Position numbers and translations under genes: made by a program. The notes under the pieces are model-generated. The model was not told the origin of the DNA. It saw nothing but the letters and a program-made list of their open reading frames with translations, and did no database searches. Source: Microlunatus speluncae (lineage in GTDB: Bacteria > Actinomycetota > Actinomycetes > Propionibacteriales > Propionibacteriaceae). From it: a DNA stretch of 64,000 nt. Where the stretch lies: assembly GCF_009299835.1 (NCBI RefSeq), contig NZ_VKCZ01000019.1:248001-312000 (forward strand), written 5' to 3'. Of this stretch, positions 53,529-62,482 are shown piece after piece (the first letter of the stretch is position 1; the number at the start of each line of letters is the position of its first letter).

Positions 53529-55394
53529 ATGCCGAAGACCTCACGCCGGCTCACCGTGCATCCAGTGTCCCTGCGGGAGGTCGAGGTCGTCCGGATCGCG
53601 GACCTCACGCCGGGGCTGCGGCGGGTCACCCTGAGCGGCGCCCAGCTGCGCGCCTTCACCTCCGCCAACGGCTTCGCTCAGCCGGCGTTCACCTCGCCCG
53701 GGTTCGACGACGACATCCGGCTGGTGTTCCGCTACCCCGGTCAGGAGGCCCCGGTGCTGCCGGTGCAGCGGGAGCGAGGAGTGGACCTGCCGCGCAGCCC
53801 TCGGCCGCTGTCGAAGGTCTACACGGTGCGCCGCTGGGACCCCGCGGCCGGGGAACTGGACGTGGACTTCGTCAAGCACGGCGTCGGCGTCGGCACCACC
53901 TGGGCCTACCGGACAGCGGTCGGCGACCGGATCCACCTGTTCGGCCCGAGCGCGTCCCGGTCGTTCCCGGCCGACGCGGACTGGCTGCTGGTCGCGGGCG
54001 ACGACACCGCGATTCCGGCGATCGCCCGGCTGCTCGACGAACTGCCCGAGGGCGTACGGGCGCAGGTGTTCGTCGAGGTCGCCGAGGATTCGCATCGACT
54101 GGAGCTTCGGGCCCTACCGGGCGTCGAGGTGACCTGGCTGGTCCGCGACGGCGCCGAGGCGGGCACGACCACCCTGCTCCGGGACGCGGTCCGGAGCAGC
54201 GACTGGTGGGAGGGACGCCCGTTCGCCTGGCTCGCCGGGGAGCAGACGGCGGTCCGGGACCTGCGCCGCCACCTGGTCGAGGAGCGGGGTGTGCCGAAGG
54301 AGGACATCGAGTTCACCGGCTACTGGCGCCGCGGCGAGGTCGTCGTCCTGGAGACCGACGGGGCGGTGCCCGATCCCGAGAAGTCGAAGACGCCGTTCGA
54401 GCAGCTGCACGAGCTGACCGAGCTGATCCGGCCGATCGCGATCCGTACCGCCGTCGAGCTGGGGGTGCCCGAGCTGATCTCCCGCGGGGTCACCGGCGTC
54501 GCCGACCTGGCCGGGAGGACCGAGAGCGATGAGCGGGCGCTGGGCAAGTTGCTGCGCTACCTGCACGCCGTCGACCTGCTGACCGAGACCGCGCCGGGCC
54601 ACTACGGCCTGACGGCGGTGGGCGAGGTGCTGACCAACGATTTCGTCGCCGACTCGCTGCATCCCGCCGGCGTGGTGGGGCGGGAGGCGCGCGGCATCCA
54701 CGGGCTCACCGAGTCGATCCGGACCGGCCGGCCTGCGTACGCCTCGGTCACGGGTCAGACCTACGCAGAGGTACGGGCCGAACAGGACTACGAGGACCGC
54801 TACCTGGAACGCCTGGCGAAGTTCCAGCCCGCGCTGGCCGAGCCGATCGCCAAGTCCGAGCTGCTCGCCGGGGTCCGGCGGCTGGTCATCCACTCGGGCG
54901 GCGCGGGCGCCCAGGCGCGCGAATTCGTCACGGTCCACGACGACCTGCACGTGACGATCTGCGCGCTGCCCGCCCAGGCCGACTGGTTGCGCCGCGACCT
55001 CCCCGACACCATCCCCGACGAGCGGCAGCGGGCTCGGGTCAGCGTGCTCGAGCAGTCCGTCTTCGAGCCGAGCCCGGCGGCGGACGCCGTGTTCATCAGC
55101 CGTGCCCTCAAGGCGCTGCCCGACGCGGATGCCGCGCACGCGCTGCGCCGGGCCGCCGAGAACCTGCTGCCGAACGGCCGGGTGCTGTTGATCGAGGAGA
55201 CCTTCGACACCGACGACCTGGACGAGCACGACGGCGAAGCCGACCTGATCGGCCTGACCTGCCACGGCTCCGGCCTGCGCACCGCCGCCGAACTCGACGC
55301 CGTCATCGCCCGGGCCGGACTGCTCCGCAGCGCGACCCACACGGTCGGCTGGGGCGCCACCGTCCACGAACTGGTTCCGGCCGCCACCCGCTGA
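53529..55394 (+). CDS. Siderophore-interacting protein fused to methyltransferase-like domain
   Basis: The first 285 residues form a siderophore-interacting protein (SIP): FAD-binding SKVYTVRRWD (95-104), NADPH-site GDDTAIPAIARLLDE (157-171) and the terminal GYWRRGE (264-270). SIP enzymes reduce ferric siderophores to free iron in the cytoplasm. Residues 290-621 resemble class I methyltransferases with a winged-helix dimerisation region (VPELISRGVTGVADLAGR), but the SAM motif I is degenerate (LVIHSGGAGAQ instead of VDVGGGxG), so methylation may be lost. The fusion is unusual. The start ATG at 53529 follows an iron box; two FecCD permease genes follow. Confidence 0.85.
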   Translation: MPKTSRRLTVHPVSLREVEVVRIADLTPGLRRVTLSGAQLRAFTSANGFAQPAFTSPGFDDDIRLVFRYPGQEAPVLPVQRERGVDLPRSPRPLSKVYTVRRWDPAAGELDVDFVKHGVGVGTTWAYRTAVGDRIHLFGPSASRSFPADADWLLVAGDDTAIPAIARLLDELPEGVRAQVFVEVAEDSHRLELRALPGVEVTWLVRDGAEAGTTTLLRDAVRSSDWWEGRPFAWLAGEQTAVRDLRRHLVEERGVPKEDIEFTGYWRRGEVVVLETDGAVPDPEKSKTPFEQLHELTELIRPIAIRTAVELGVPELISRGVTGVADLAGRTESDERALGKLLRYLHAVDLLTETAPGHYGLTAVGEVLTNDFVADSLHPAGVVGREARGIHGLTESIRTGRPAYASVTGQTYAEVRAEQDYEDRYLERLAKFQPALAEPIAKSELLAGVRRLVIHSGGAGAQAREFVTVHDDLHVTICALPAQADWLRRDLPDTIPDERQRARVSVLEQSVFEPSPAADAVFISRALKALPDADAAHALRRAAENLLPNGRVLLIEETFDTDDLDEHDGEADLIGLTCHGSGLRTAAELDAVIARAGLLRSATHTVGWGATVHELVPAATR

Positions 55395-55430
55395 CGATCA
55401 CCCGCCAACGATGAAGGGAAGGAAGACGGG

Positions 55431-56474
55431 GTGACCGCCCTCGATCTGCGGCCCGAAGGTCCGGCCACCGTGACGGTGCCCGGACGGCGTCGTCGCTGGA
55501 TCGGCCTGGTCGTCGCGCTCCTGGTGCTGCTGGGCCTGCTGGTGCTGAGCGTGATGATCGGCTCGACCGCGATCGCGCCCTCGGTGGTCTGGGAGGCCCT
55601 GGTCCGGCCGGCGGACGACATCGATCAGTTCGCGATCCGCGACTACCGGCTGCCGCGCACAGTCCTCGGGCTGGTGGTGGGCGTGGCACTCGGAGTCTCC
55701 GGCGCGTTGATCCAGGCGCTCACCCGTAACCCGCTGGCCGATCCGGGCGTCCTCGGCGTGCATGCCGGCGCGTCCTTCGCGGTAACGGTCGCCGTGGGGC
55801 TGCTCGGAATCCGCGACATCCAGGGCTACCTGTGGTTCGCCTTCGCCGGGGCGCTGATCGTGACGATCATGGTGCTCGCCCTGGGATCGACCCGGCAGGG
55901 CCAGTCCCCGGTGATCATGGTCCTGGCCGGTGTCTGCGTCAGTGCCGTGCTCGGCGGCGCCGGATCGATCCTCCAGCTGACCAACCCGGACGCCTTCGAC
56001 CAGTTGCGATCATGGAACGCCGGTTCACTGGTCGGGCGACCGCTGGAGCTGGTGTGGCCGATCCTGCCGTTCTTCGCCGTGGCCCTGATCTTGGTCCTCG
56101 CGGTGTCGGGTCCGCTCAATGCGATGGCCCTCGGCGACGAGCTGGCTGCCGCCCAGGGCGTACGACTGACCCGGGCTCGGGTGCTCACTGTCGTGGCGAT
56201 CACCCTGCTGGGTGGTGGCGCGACCGCGATCGCGGGGCCGATCGGGTTCGTCGGGCTGATGGTCCCGCACGTCGCCCGCTGGATCGCGGGTGCGGATCAG
56301 CGCTGGATCTTCGCCTACAGTCTGCTGCTGGCCCCGAGCCTGCTGCTGACCGCCGACGTCCTGGGCCGGGTCGTCCTGGCACCCGGTGAGATCCCGGTCG
56401 GGATCGTGACGGCGTTCGTCGGGGCTCCGGTGTTGATCGCTCTGGTACGGCGCCGGAGAGCGAGCGGGCTGTGA
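55431..56474 (+). CDS. FecCD-family iron-siderophore permease 1
   Basis: The 347-residue protein has about ten membrane helices and FecCD family blocks: RDYRLPRTVLGLVVGVALGVSG, ALTRNPLADPGVLGVHAGAS and GPIGFVGLMVPHVARWIAG. It is one half of a siderophore or heme channel. The start is GTG at 55431 after GGAAGGAAG. It overlaps the next permease by four bases (GTGA). No binding-protein or ATPase gene is next to it, so partners must come from elsewhere. Confidence 0.88.
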   Translation: MTALDLRPEGPATVTVPGRRRRWIGLVVALLVLLGLLVLSVMIGSTAIAPSVVWEALVRPADDIDQFAIRDYRLPRTVLGLVVGVALGVSGALIQALTRNPLADPGVLGVHAGASFAVTVAVGLLGIRDIQGYLWFAFAGALIVTIMVLALGSTRQGQSPVIMVLAGVCVSAVLGGAGSILQLTNPDAFDQLRSWNAGSLVGRPLELVWPILPFFAVALILVLAVSGPLNAMALGDELAAAQGVRLTRARVLTVVAITLLGGGATAIAGPIGFVGLMVPHVARWIAGADQRWIFAYSLLLAPSLLLTADVLGRVVLAPGEIPVGIVTAFVGAPVLIALVRRRRASGL

Positions 56475-57556
56475 GCGGCGGCTCGTCCCGCCTGGCCCGG
56501 CCGGCGGGTGCCGGCCGGGTGGACTTCGGTCGGCGATCGCTCATCCTGCGGCGGCGCCGGTTCGGATTGAAGATCGAGCTGCGGAGCGTCGCGGTCTGCG
56601 GCGCTCTCGGCCTGGTGGTGATCATGCTCGCGCTGGTGGCGCTGGCCACCGGCTCGTACCAGCTCAGCCTGGGCCAGGTGGCCTCCGCCCTCACCGGTGG
56701 GGAGACCGGGCTCGTCCACGACATCGTCGTCGAGTGGCGGCTGCCGAGGGTGGCCGCGGCCGTGATCTTCGGTGCCGCACTCGGGGTCAGCGGGGCGATG
56801 TTCCAGTCGCTGACCCGCAACCCGCTGGCCTCGCCCGACGTGATCGGGTTCTCCGCCGGCTCGTACACCGGAGCGCTGATCGTGATCATCCTGATCAACG
56901 GCAGCTACGTCCAGGTCGCGGGCGGCGCTCTGCTCGGCGGCATCGCAACCGCGCTGCTGGTGTACGTGCTCGCCTGGAGTCGCGGCGTGCAGGGGTTCCG
57001 GCTGATCATCGCCGGCATCGGCGTCTCCGCGATGCTGGCATCGCTGAACACCTGGATGATGCTCCGGGCCAAGCTGGAGGTGGCGCTGTCGGCCGCCGCG
57101 TGGGGCGCCGGATCGCTCAACGGGGTGTCCTGGGATCAGGTCAGGATCGGCGGAGCGTTCATCGCGGTGCTGCTGGTGCTCGCGGGGATGCTGAGCCGAC
57201 CGATGCGGCAGCTGGAACTGGGGGACGACACCGCCGCCGCCCAAGGCGTACGGATCGCCGCGGCCCGCCTGGCCCTGATCGTCGTGGGGGTGGCCCTGAC
57301 GGCGACGGTCACCGCGGCCTCCGGCCCGATCGCGTTCATCGCCCTGGCGGCACCACAGATCGCTCGCCGGCTCGCCCGCACCGCCGGCATCACCCTGCTG
57401 CCCGCCGCCTTCGTCGGCGCACTGCTGCTGGTAGCGGCCGACTTCGTCGCCCAACACCTCGCCCCGACCCCGTTACCGGTCGGGCTGATCACCGTGATGA
57501 TCGGCGGCGGCTACCTCGGCTGGCTGCTGTTCCTCGAAGCTCGGCGGCGCATGTGA
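56471..57556 (+). CDS. FecCD-family iron-siderophore permease 2
   Basis: The 361-residue protein is the second FecCD channel subunit: VEWRLPRVAAAVIFGAALGVSG, TRNPLASPDVIGFSAGS and GPIAFIALAAPQIARRL. A 35-residue basic N-terminal extension precedes the first membrane helix. The start GTG overlaps the stop of permease 1. Together with it and the SIP fusion it forms an iron-uptake operon under the iron box at 53438. Confidence 0.88.
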   Translation: MSGGSSRLARPAGAGRVDFGRRSLILRRRRFGLKIELRSVAVCGALGLVVIMLALVALATGSYQLSLGQVASALTGGETGLVHDIVVEWRLPRVAAAVIFGAALGVSGAMFQSLTRNPLASPDVIGFSAGSYTGALIVIILINGSYVQVAGGALLGGIATALLVYVLAWSRGVQGFRLIIAGIGVSAMLASLNTWMMLRAKLEVALSAAAWGAGSLNGVSWDQVRIGGAFIAVLLVLAGMLSRPMRQLELGDDTAAAQGVRIAAARLALIVVGVALTATVTAASGPIAFIALAAPQIARRLARTAGITLLPAAFVGALLLVAADFVAQHLAPTPLPVGLITVMIGGGYLGWLLFLEARRRM

Positions 57557-57614
57557 CCCCGCGGAAGAGCCGTTAGCGCCCGGATTGTCGGTGGTTTGGG
57601 GCAGACTTGGCGTC

Positions 57615-58421
57615 ATGCCTCGTTCAATCTGGAAGGGCGCGATCTCCTTCGGCCTGGTCACCATCCCGATCAAGCTGTACTCCGCGACGGAGGAGAAGGA
57701 CGTCAGCTTCCGTCAGGTGCATCCCGAAGACGGCGGCCGGATCAAATACCGCCGGGTCTGTGAGAAGTGCGACAAGGAGGTCCCGTTCGCCGAGATCGCC
57801 AAGGGGTACGAGACCGCCGACGGCCGGATGGTGATCCTGGAGAAGGACGACTTCGACGCGTTGCCGCTGACCACCACCAAGTCGGTCGAGGTGGTGCAGT
57901 TCGTCGCGGAGGACGAGGTCGACCCGACCTACTTCGCGAAGACGTACTTCCTCGAGGCCGACGGCCCCGGTGTGAAGCCGTACGTGCTGCTTCGCGACGC
58001 CCTGATCAAGAGCGGGCAGAGCGCTGTGGTCAAGGTCGCCCTGCGGTCGCGGGAGGCGGTCGCGCTGATCCGGCCCAAGGACGGCGTGCTGGTGATGCAC
58101 ACCATGCTCTGGCCGGACGAGCTGCGCGACGGCGCCTTCGCCGCGCCGCCGGCCGAGGTGACGGTGTCCGACGCCGAGGTGGACATGGCGCGCTCGTTCA
58201 TCGACGCGCTGACCAGCGAATTCGACCCGGAGCAGTTCCACGACTCCTACCGCGAGGCGGTCGAGCAGCTGGTGCAGTCCAAGCTCGACGGCACCGAACT
58301 GCCGGCCGAGGTCGAGCAGCCCGAGGAGGCCGAGGTGGTCGACCTGGTCGCCGCACTCCGGGCCTCGGTCGAGGCGGCCAAGAAGCGGCGTGAGGGTGCG
58401 GAGGAGAAGAAGGCGGTGTGA
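57615..58421 (+). CDS. ku: Ku DNA-end-binding protein
   Basis: The 268-residue protein is bacterial Ku: MPRSIWKGAISFGLVTIPIKLYSA at the N-terminus, CEKCDKEVPFAEIAKGYE, and a lysine/arginine-rich C-terminal tail (VEAAKKRREGAEEKK). Ku forms a homodimeric ring on broken DNA ends and recruits LigD for non-homologous end joining. No ligD gene is next to it. I chose the ATG at 57615, after a CAGACT that may be the -10 of a leaderless mRNA; an upstream GTG adds non-Ku residues. Confidence 0.92.
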   Translation: MPRSIWKGAISFGLVTIPIKLYSATEEKDVSFRQVHPEDGGRIKYRRVCEKCDKEVPFAEIAKGYETADGRMVILEKDDFDALPLTTTKSVEVVQFVAEDEVDPTYFAKTYFLEADGPGVKPYVLLRDALIKSGQSAVVKVALRSREAVALIRPKDGVLVMHTMLWPDELRDGAFAAPPAEVTVSDAEVDMARSFIDALTSEFDPEQFHDSYREAVEQLVQSKLDGTELPAEVEQPEEAEVVDLVAALRASVEAAKKRREGAEEKKAV

Positions 58422-58482
58422 CTCCTCGGCCGGCGCCGGGAGGATGATTCGCGGCGAGGCGCTGTTTTCACGCTCGGTGGAG

Positions 58483-58488
58483 TAGCCT
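58483..58488 (+). promoter_or_regulatory. -10 element for a leaderless pruA mRNA
   Basis: TAGCCT ends seven bases before the GTG start at 58496, without a Shine-Dalgarno sequence between them. No clear -35 is seen. This fits the leaderless pattern seen at several other genes in the window. Confidence 0.4.
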
Positions 58489-58495
58489 CGCGGCC

Positions 58496-60124
58496 GTGGA
58501 CGCCGTAACTTTCGTGCCCGAGCCGGTCAACGAGCCGGTCCGCAGCTACGCCCCGGGCAGCCCGGAACGGGAGAGCCTGGTCGAGCGACTCAAGGACCTG
58601 GCCGAGGCCGGGCCGATCGACCTGCCGACCGTGATCGGCGGCCGCAGCCGGATGCCCGGCGGCGAGGCCTTCGAGGTCCGGATGCCCTCCGACCACGGCC
58701 ACCTGCTGGGCCGGTCCGGCTCCGCCGACCGGGGCGACGCGGCGGCGGCGATCGAGGCCGCGCAGCGGGCCAAGCACGACTGGGCCGCGGCCGACTTCGA
58801 CGACCGGGCGGCGGTCTTCCTCCGCGCCGCCGACCTGCTCGCCGGGCCGTGGCGGGACACGCTCAACGCCGCGACCATGCTCGGCCAGGGCAAGACCGTG
58901 CAGCAGGCCGAGATCGACGCTGCCTGTGAACTGATCGACTTCTGGCGGTTCAACGTCGGCTTCGCCCGCCAGTTGCGGGAGCAGCAGCCGGCCAGCTCAC
59001 CCGGCGTCTGGAACCGGACCGACTACCGCCCGCTGGACGGTTTCGTGTATGCGATCACGCCGTTCAACTTCACCGCCATCGCCGGCAACCTGCCCACCGC
59101 GCCCGCGCTGCTCGGCAACACCGTGCTGTGGAAGCCGAGCCCGACCCAGCAGTTCGCCGCCCACTTCACGATGGAACTACTGCGTGCCGCCGGTCTGCCG
59201 GACGGCGTGATCAACCTGCTGCCGGGCGACGGCCTCGACGTCTCCTCCGTGGCGCTGAACCATCCGGACCTGGCCGGGATCCACTTCACCGGCTCGACCG
59301 CGACCTTCCAGAAACTGTGGGGGACCGTCGGCGCAAACCTGGCCGGCTACCGGTCCTACCCGCGGATCGTCGGCGAGACCGGCGGCAAGGACTTCGTCGT
59401 CGCCCACGCCAGCGCCGACCCGGACGTGCTGCGCACCGCGCTGATCCGCGGCGCCTTCGAGTACTCGGGCCAGAAGTGCTCGGCCGCCTCCCGCGCCTAC
59501 GTGGCCCGCAGCGTCTGGGACAAGATCAAATCCGACCTGGTCGACCAGACCGAGGCGCTGAAGGTCGGCGACGTCCGCGACCTCGGCAACTTCACCTCCG
59601 CGGTGATCGACCGGCGCTCCTTCGCCAAGCAGGTCGCGGCGATCGAGAAGGCGCAGCAGGATCCGAATGCGGAGATCATCGCCGGCGGCAGCACCGACGA
59701 CTCGGCCGGCTGGTTCGTCCGGCCGACCGTGATCACCGCGACCGACCCGCGCAACGACGTCTTCACCACCGAGTTCTTCGGCCCGATCCTCGGCGTCCAC
59801 GTGTTCGAGGACGATCAGTTCTCCGCCACCCTGGCTGAAGTTGATCAAGCCGCGCCGTACGGGCTGACCGGGGCCGTGATCGCCGACGACCGGGCCGCGG
59901 TCGCCGAGGCCTCCCGGGCGCTCCGCTTCACCGCCGGCAACTTCTACGTCAACGACAAGCCGACCGGCGCCGTCGTCGGCCAGCAACCCTTCGGCGGCTC
60001 CCGGCGCTCCGGCACCAACGACAAGGCCGGCTCGCTGTGGAACCTGATCCGCTGGGTCAGCCCCCGCTCGATCAAGGAGACCCTGGTCCCGGCGACCAGC
60101 CACGACTACCCGCACCAGGGCTGA
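58496..60124 (+). CDS. pruA: L-glutamate gamma-semialdehyde dehydrogenase (PruA)
   Basis: The 542-residue enzyme matches stand-alone P5C dehydrogenases in length and motifs: YAITPFNFTAIAGNLP, KPSPTQQFAAH, ETGGKDFVVAHA (catalytic Glu region) and the nucleophile Cys in YSGQKCSAASRAYV. It oxidises glutamate semialdehyde to glutamate in proline breakdown. A proline dehydrogenase gene, its frequent neighbour, is not beside it. The start is GTG at 58496, probably leaderless. The stop is followed by the palindrome of the next gene. Confidence 0.92.
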   Translation: MDAVTFVPEPVNEPVRSYAPGSPERESLVERLKDLAEAGPIDLPTVIGGRSRMPGGEAFEVRMPSDHGHLLGRSGSADRGDAAAAIEAAQRAKHDWAAADFDDRAAVFLRAADLLAGPWRDTLNAATMLGQGKTVQQAEIDAACELIDFWRFNVGFARQLREQQPASSPGVWNRTDYRPLDGFVYAITPFNFTAIAGNLPTAPALLGNTVLWKPSPTQQFAAHFTMELLRAAGLPDGVINLLPGDGLDVSSVALNHPDLAGIHFTGSTATFQKLWGTVGANLAGYRSYPRIVGETGGKDFVVAHASADPDVLRTALIRGAFEYSGQKCSAASRAYVARSVWDKIKSDLVDQTEALKVGDVRDLGNFTSAVIDRRSFAKQVAAIEKAQQDPNAEIIAGGSTDDSAGWFVRPTVITATDPRNDVFTTEFFGPILGVHVFEDDQFSATLAEVDQAAPYGLTGAVIADDRAAVAEASRALRFTAGNFYVNDKPTGAVVGQQPFGGSRRSGTNDKAGSLWNLIRWVSPRSIKETLVPATSHDYPHQG

Positions 60125-60139
60125 ACTTCCGCGAGGGTG

Positions 60140-60170
60140 CTCTCATTGATGTTAGTATCATCAATGAGAG
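60140..60170. promoter_or_regulatory. AT-rich near-perfect palindrome, probable operator
   Basis: CTCTCATTGATG (60140-60151) pairs perfectly with CATCAATGAGAG (60159-60170); the inner TTAGTAT is itself almost symmetric, so nearly the full 31 bases are palindromic. It is strikingly AT-rich for this genome and lies just before the GGGAGG of the ATPase gene, suggesting a binding site for a dedicated repressor or for the ATPase itself. Confidence 0.65.
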
Positions 60171-60185
60171 TATCTGGGAGGTGAC

Positions 60186-61616
60186 GTGTTCGTCGGGCGC
60201 GAGAATCCATTGGCACGGCTGACTGCCGTCCTCCAACGGGCCCGCACCGATCGAGACAGCAAGCCGGGTAAGGCACTTTTGATCCGCGGTCGGCGCCGGG
60301 TAGGAAAGTCTCGGTTGGTAGAGGAGTTCGTGGACCGTGCGGGCGTTCCGTACCTCTTCTTTGCCGCCTCCGGAAGGCCGGTACGCGACGAACTGCGACT
60401 CTTTGCCGAGGAGGCAGCCGCCTCTAGCCTGCCCGGCGCAAAGGTCTTCGACGGTGTCGAGTTGACATCGTGGGATGCGGCACTACGGCTGCTTGCTACC
60501 GCCCTTGCCGATGACGGCAGTGTCGTGATCTTCGACGAGTTGCCCTACCTCATCGATGCTGACCAGAACTTCGAGGGCACTCTGCAGCGGGCGTTCGACC
60601 GTGAACTGTCCAAGCACCGCCTACTGCTGATCGGCATCGGCTCCGACCTGTCGATGATGGAGGCACTCAATTCCTACGGCCGCCCGTTTCATCAACGGGC
60701 CAGCGAGATGGTCGTGCCTCCGCTCACCCCAGCCGAAGTGGGCACCATGCTGGGCCTGGCCGCCGCGGAAGCCTTTGACGCGCACCTGGTGACTGGCGGT
60801 CTTCCGCTGATCTGTGGTGAATGGCCGAGCGGGGCGTCGCTCTGGGACTACCTCGAGGTTGCCGTCAGCGACCCGATCTCGGCACTTCTGGTGTCGGGGG
60901 AGCGGTCACTAGCCGCGGAATTCCCCTCCGACGTGCAGGCGCGCACGGTCCTCGGCGCGGTCGGAAGCGGCGAGCGGACCTTCACCAACATCGGTCGGGC
61001 CTCCGGCGGAATTCCACAGGGTTCACTGAATCGGTCGCTGAAGCAACTGATCGAGAAGCGTGTCATCGCCGTCGATGAGCCGTTGTCCACCAGGGCCCCG
61101 AGGGACAAGCGATATCGAGTGGCGGATCCCTACCTGAGGTTCTGGCTCGCGTTCCTCGGTCCACATCTGGACGAGATCGAACGGGGCCGAGGTGACCGTG
61201 TGCTGGCGCGGATCCGAACCTCGTGGACGTCCTGGCGCGGTCGCGTCATCGAACCGATCATCCGGGACGCACTCGAACGGCTGGATCTGCCCTCGACCCG
61301 AAGGAAGGACACCGTACCGGGTGTCATCGGGAGCTATTGGACTCGCACGAACGATCCCGAGATCGATCTTGTTGTGGCAGACCGGTCCCCAGTGGCCAAG
61401 GAGATCCTGGCGGTGGGTTCGATCAAGTGGCTGGAGAACGCCCCGTTCGATTCTCATGACCTTGGTCGACTCCAACTTCACCGTGGCCAGCTTCCGGGTG
61501 CGAGTGCCACCACGCCGTTGATCGCCGTCGCACGTTCTGGATGCGCTGCGGACGGCGTGCCATGGATCGGACCAGACGAACTCCTCACTGCCTACGACCG
61601 TCGAGTACGCGACTGA
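60186..61616 (+). CDS. AAA ATPase with C-terminal DUF234 nuclease-like domain
   Basis: The 476-residue protein resembles archaeal-type ATPases: N-terminal FVGRENPLARL, Walker A GRRRVGKS (35-42), Walker B VVIFDELPYL, a winged-helix region (TNIGRASGGIPQGSLNRSLKQL) and a DUF234 domain, related to restriction-like nucleases, with PEIDLVVADRSP and VGSIKW. The role is unknown; relatives are often mobile. Codon use here is less GC-biased than in neighbours (for example TTGTTGTGGCAG-type runs), which with its AT-rich operator suggests horizontal gain. The start is GTG at 60186 with GGGAGG five bases upstream. Confidence 0.8.
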   Translation: MFVGRENPLARLTAVLQRARTDRDSKPGKALLIRGRRRVGKSRLVEEFVDRAGVPYLFFAASGRPVRDELRLFAEEAAASSLPGAKVFDGVELTSWDAALRLLATALADDGSVVIFDELPYLIDADQNFEGTLQRAFDRELSKHRLLLIGIGSDLSMMEALNSYGRPFHQRASEMVVPPLTPAEVGTMLGLAAAEAFDAHLVTGGLPLICGEWPSGASLWDYLEVAVSDPISALLVSGERSLAAEFPSDVQARTVLGAVGSGERTFTNIGRASGGIPQGSLNRSLKQLIEKRVIAVDEPLSTRAPRDKRYRVADPYLRFWLAFLGPHLDEIERGRGDRVLARIRTSWTSWRGRVIEPIIRDALERLDLPSTRRKDTVPGVIGSYWTRTNDPEIDLVVADRSPVAKEILAVGSIKWLENAPFDSHDLGRLQLHRGQLPGASATTPLIAVARSGCAADGVPWIGPDELLTAYDRRVRD

Positions 61617-61651
61617 CCGGTGCGGCGTCAGATCGACGGGTTGGGGGCGCA

Positions 61652-62482
61652 TCAGTATTGGCCCAGAGCCAGGCCCTTGGCGAAGAAGCGCTGGGAGACC
61701 AGGAAGAGCAGGGCGGTGGGCAGGGAGACCAGGATGGCGGCTGCCAGGACGACGGTGTAGCTGGCGCCGCCGCCTTCGGTGGACTGCAGGCCGGTGAGCA
61801 CCGGCATCACCGGCCGGGTCTCCTCGCTCTGGGTCAGGATCAGGCCGAGCAGCAGGTCGTTCCAGACCCAGGTCGCCTGCAGGATGAAGACGACCGCCAG
61901 CGCGCTGGCCGACATCGGCAGATAGATCCGGGTGAAGATCTGCCGCACCTTCGCACCGTCCACCACGGCGGCCTCGAAGACCGACTCGGCGATGCCGGAG
62001 AAGAAGTTCCTCATCACGAAGGCCGAGAACGGCAGGCAGACGATCGAATAGATGATCACCATGCCGGTGATCGAATCGTAGAGGCCGAGCCGGGAGTAGC
62101 CGTCGAAGATGGGGATCACCACCATCTGCAACGGGAACACCGACCCGCAGTAGATCAGGAAGAACCAGAGGAAGCCGCGGCGCAGCCGGAGCACGATCAC
62201 CGCGAAGCCGACCATGGCCCCGAGCACGACGGCGATCGCGGGGGAGACGACGCTGTAGATCGCGGTGTTGATCAGGGCGCGGGCCAGGTCGGTGTCGGTG
62301 ATCACCTGGCCGAGATTGATCACCAGGTCGAGCGGGTTGCCCGGCAGCCACAGGGTGGCGCCGGAGTAGCTGTCGTTGGTCTTGCCGGCGTTGCTGAGCA
62401 GCAGATAGACCGGCACCAGCCAGAGCAGGCCGAGGATGATCAAGGCCGTGACCCGCGCCAGGTAGGCGATCCGCGCGCTCAT
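61652..62482 (-). CDS. CUT1 ABC transporter permease, MalG-like (right cluster)
   Basis: The 276-residue protein has six membrane helices and the EAA motif EAAVVDGAKVRQIFTRIYLP. It ends with SQRFFAKGLALGQY, the normal MalG-type C-terminus. With the next permease and the partly visible binding protein it makes a third sugar importer in the window. It overlaps the MalF-like gene by four bases. No ATPase gene is included. Confidence 0.88.
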   Translation of the reverse strand: MSARIAYLARVTALIILGLLWLVPVYLLLSNAGKTNDSYSGATLWLPGNPLDLVINLGQVITDTDLARALINTAIYSVVSPAIAVVLGAMVGFAVIVLRLRRGFLWFFLIYCGSVFPLQMVVIPIFDGYSRLGLYDSITGMVIIYSIVCLPFSAFVMRNFFSGIAESVFEAAVVDGAKVRQIFTRIYLPMSASALAVVFILQATWVWNDLLLGLILTQSEETRPVMPVLTGLQSTEGGGASYTVVLAAAILVSLPTALLFLVSQRFFAKGLALGQY

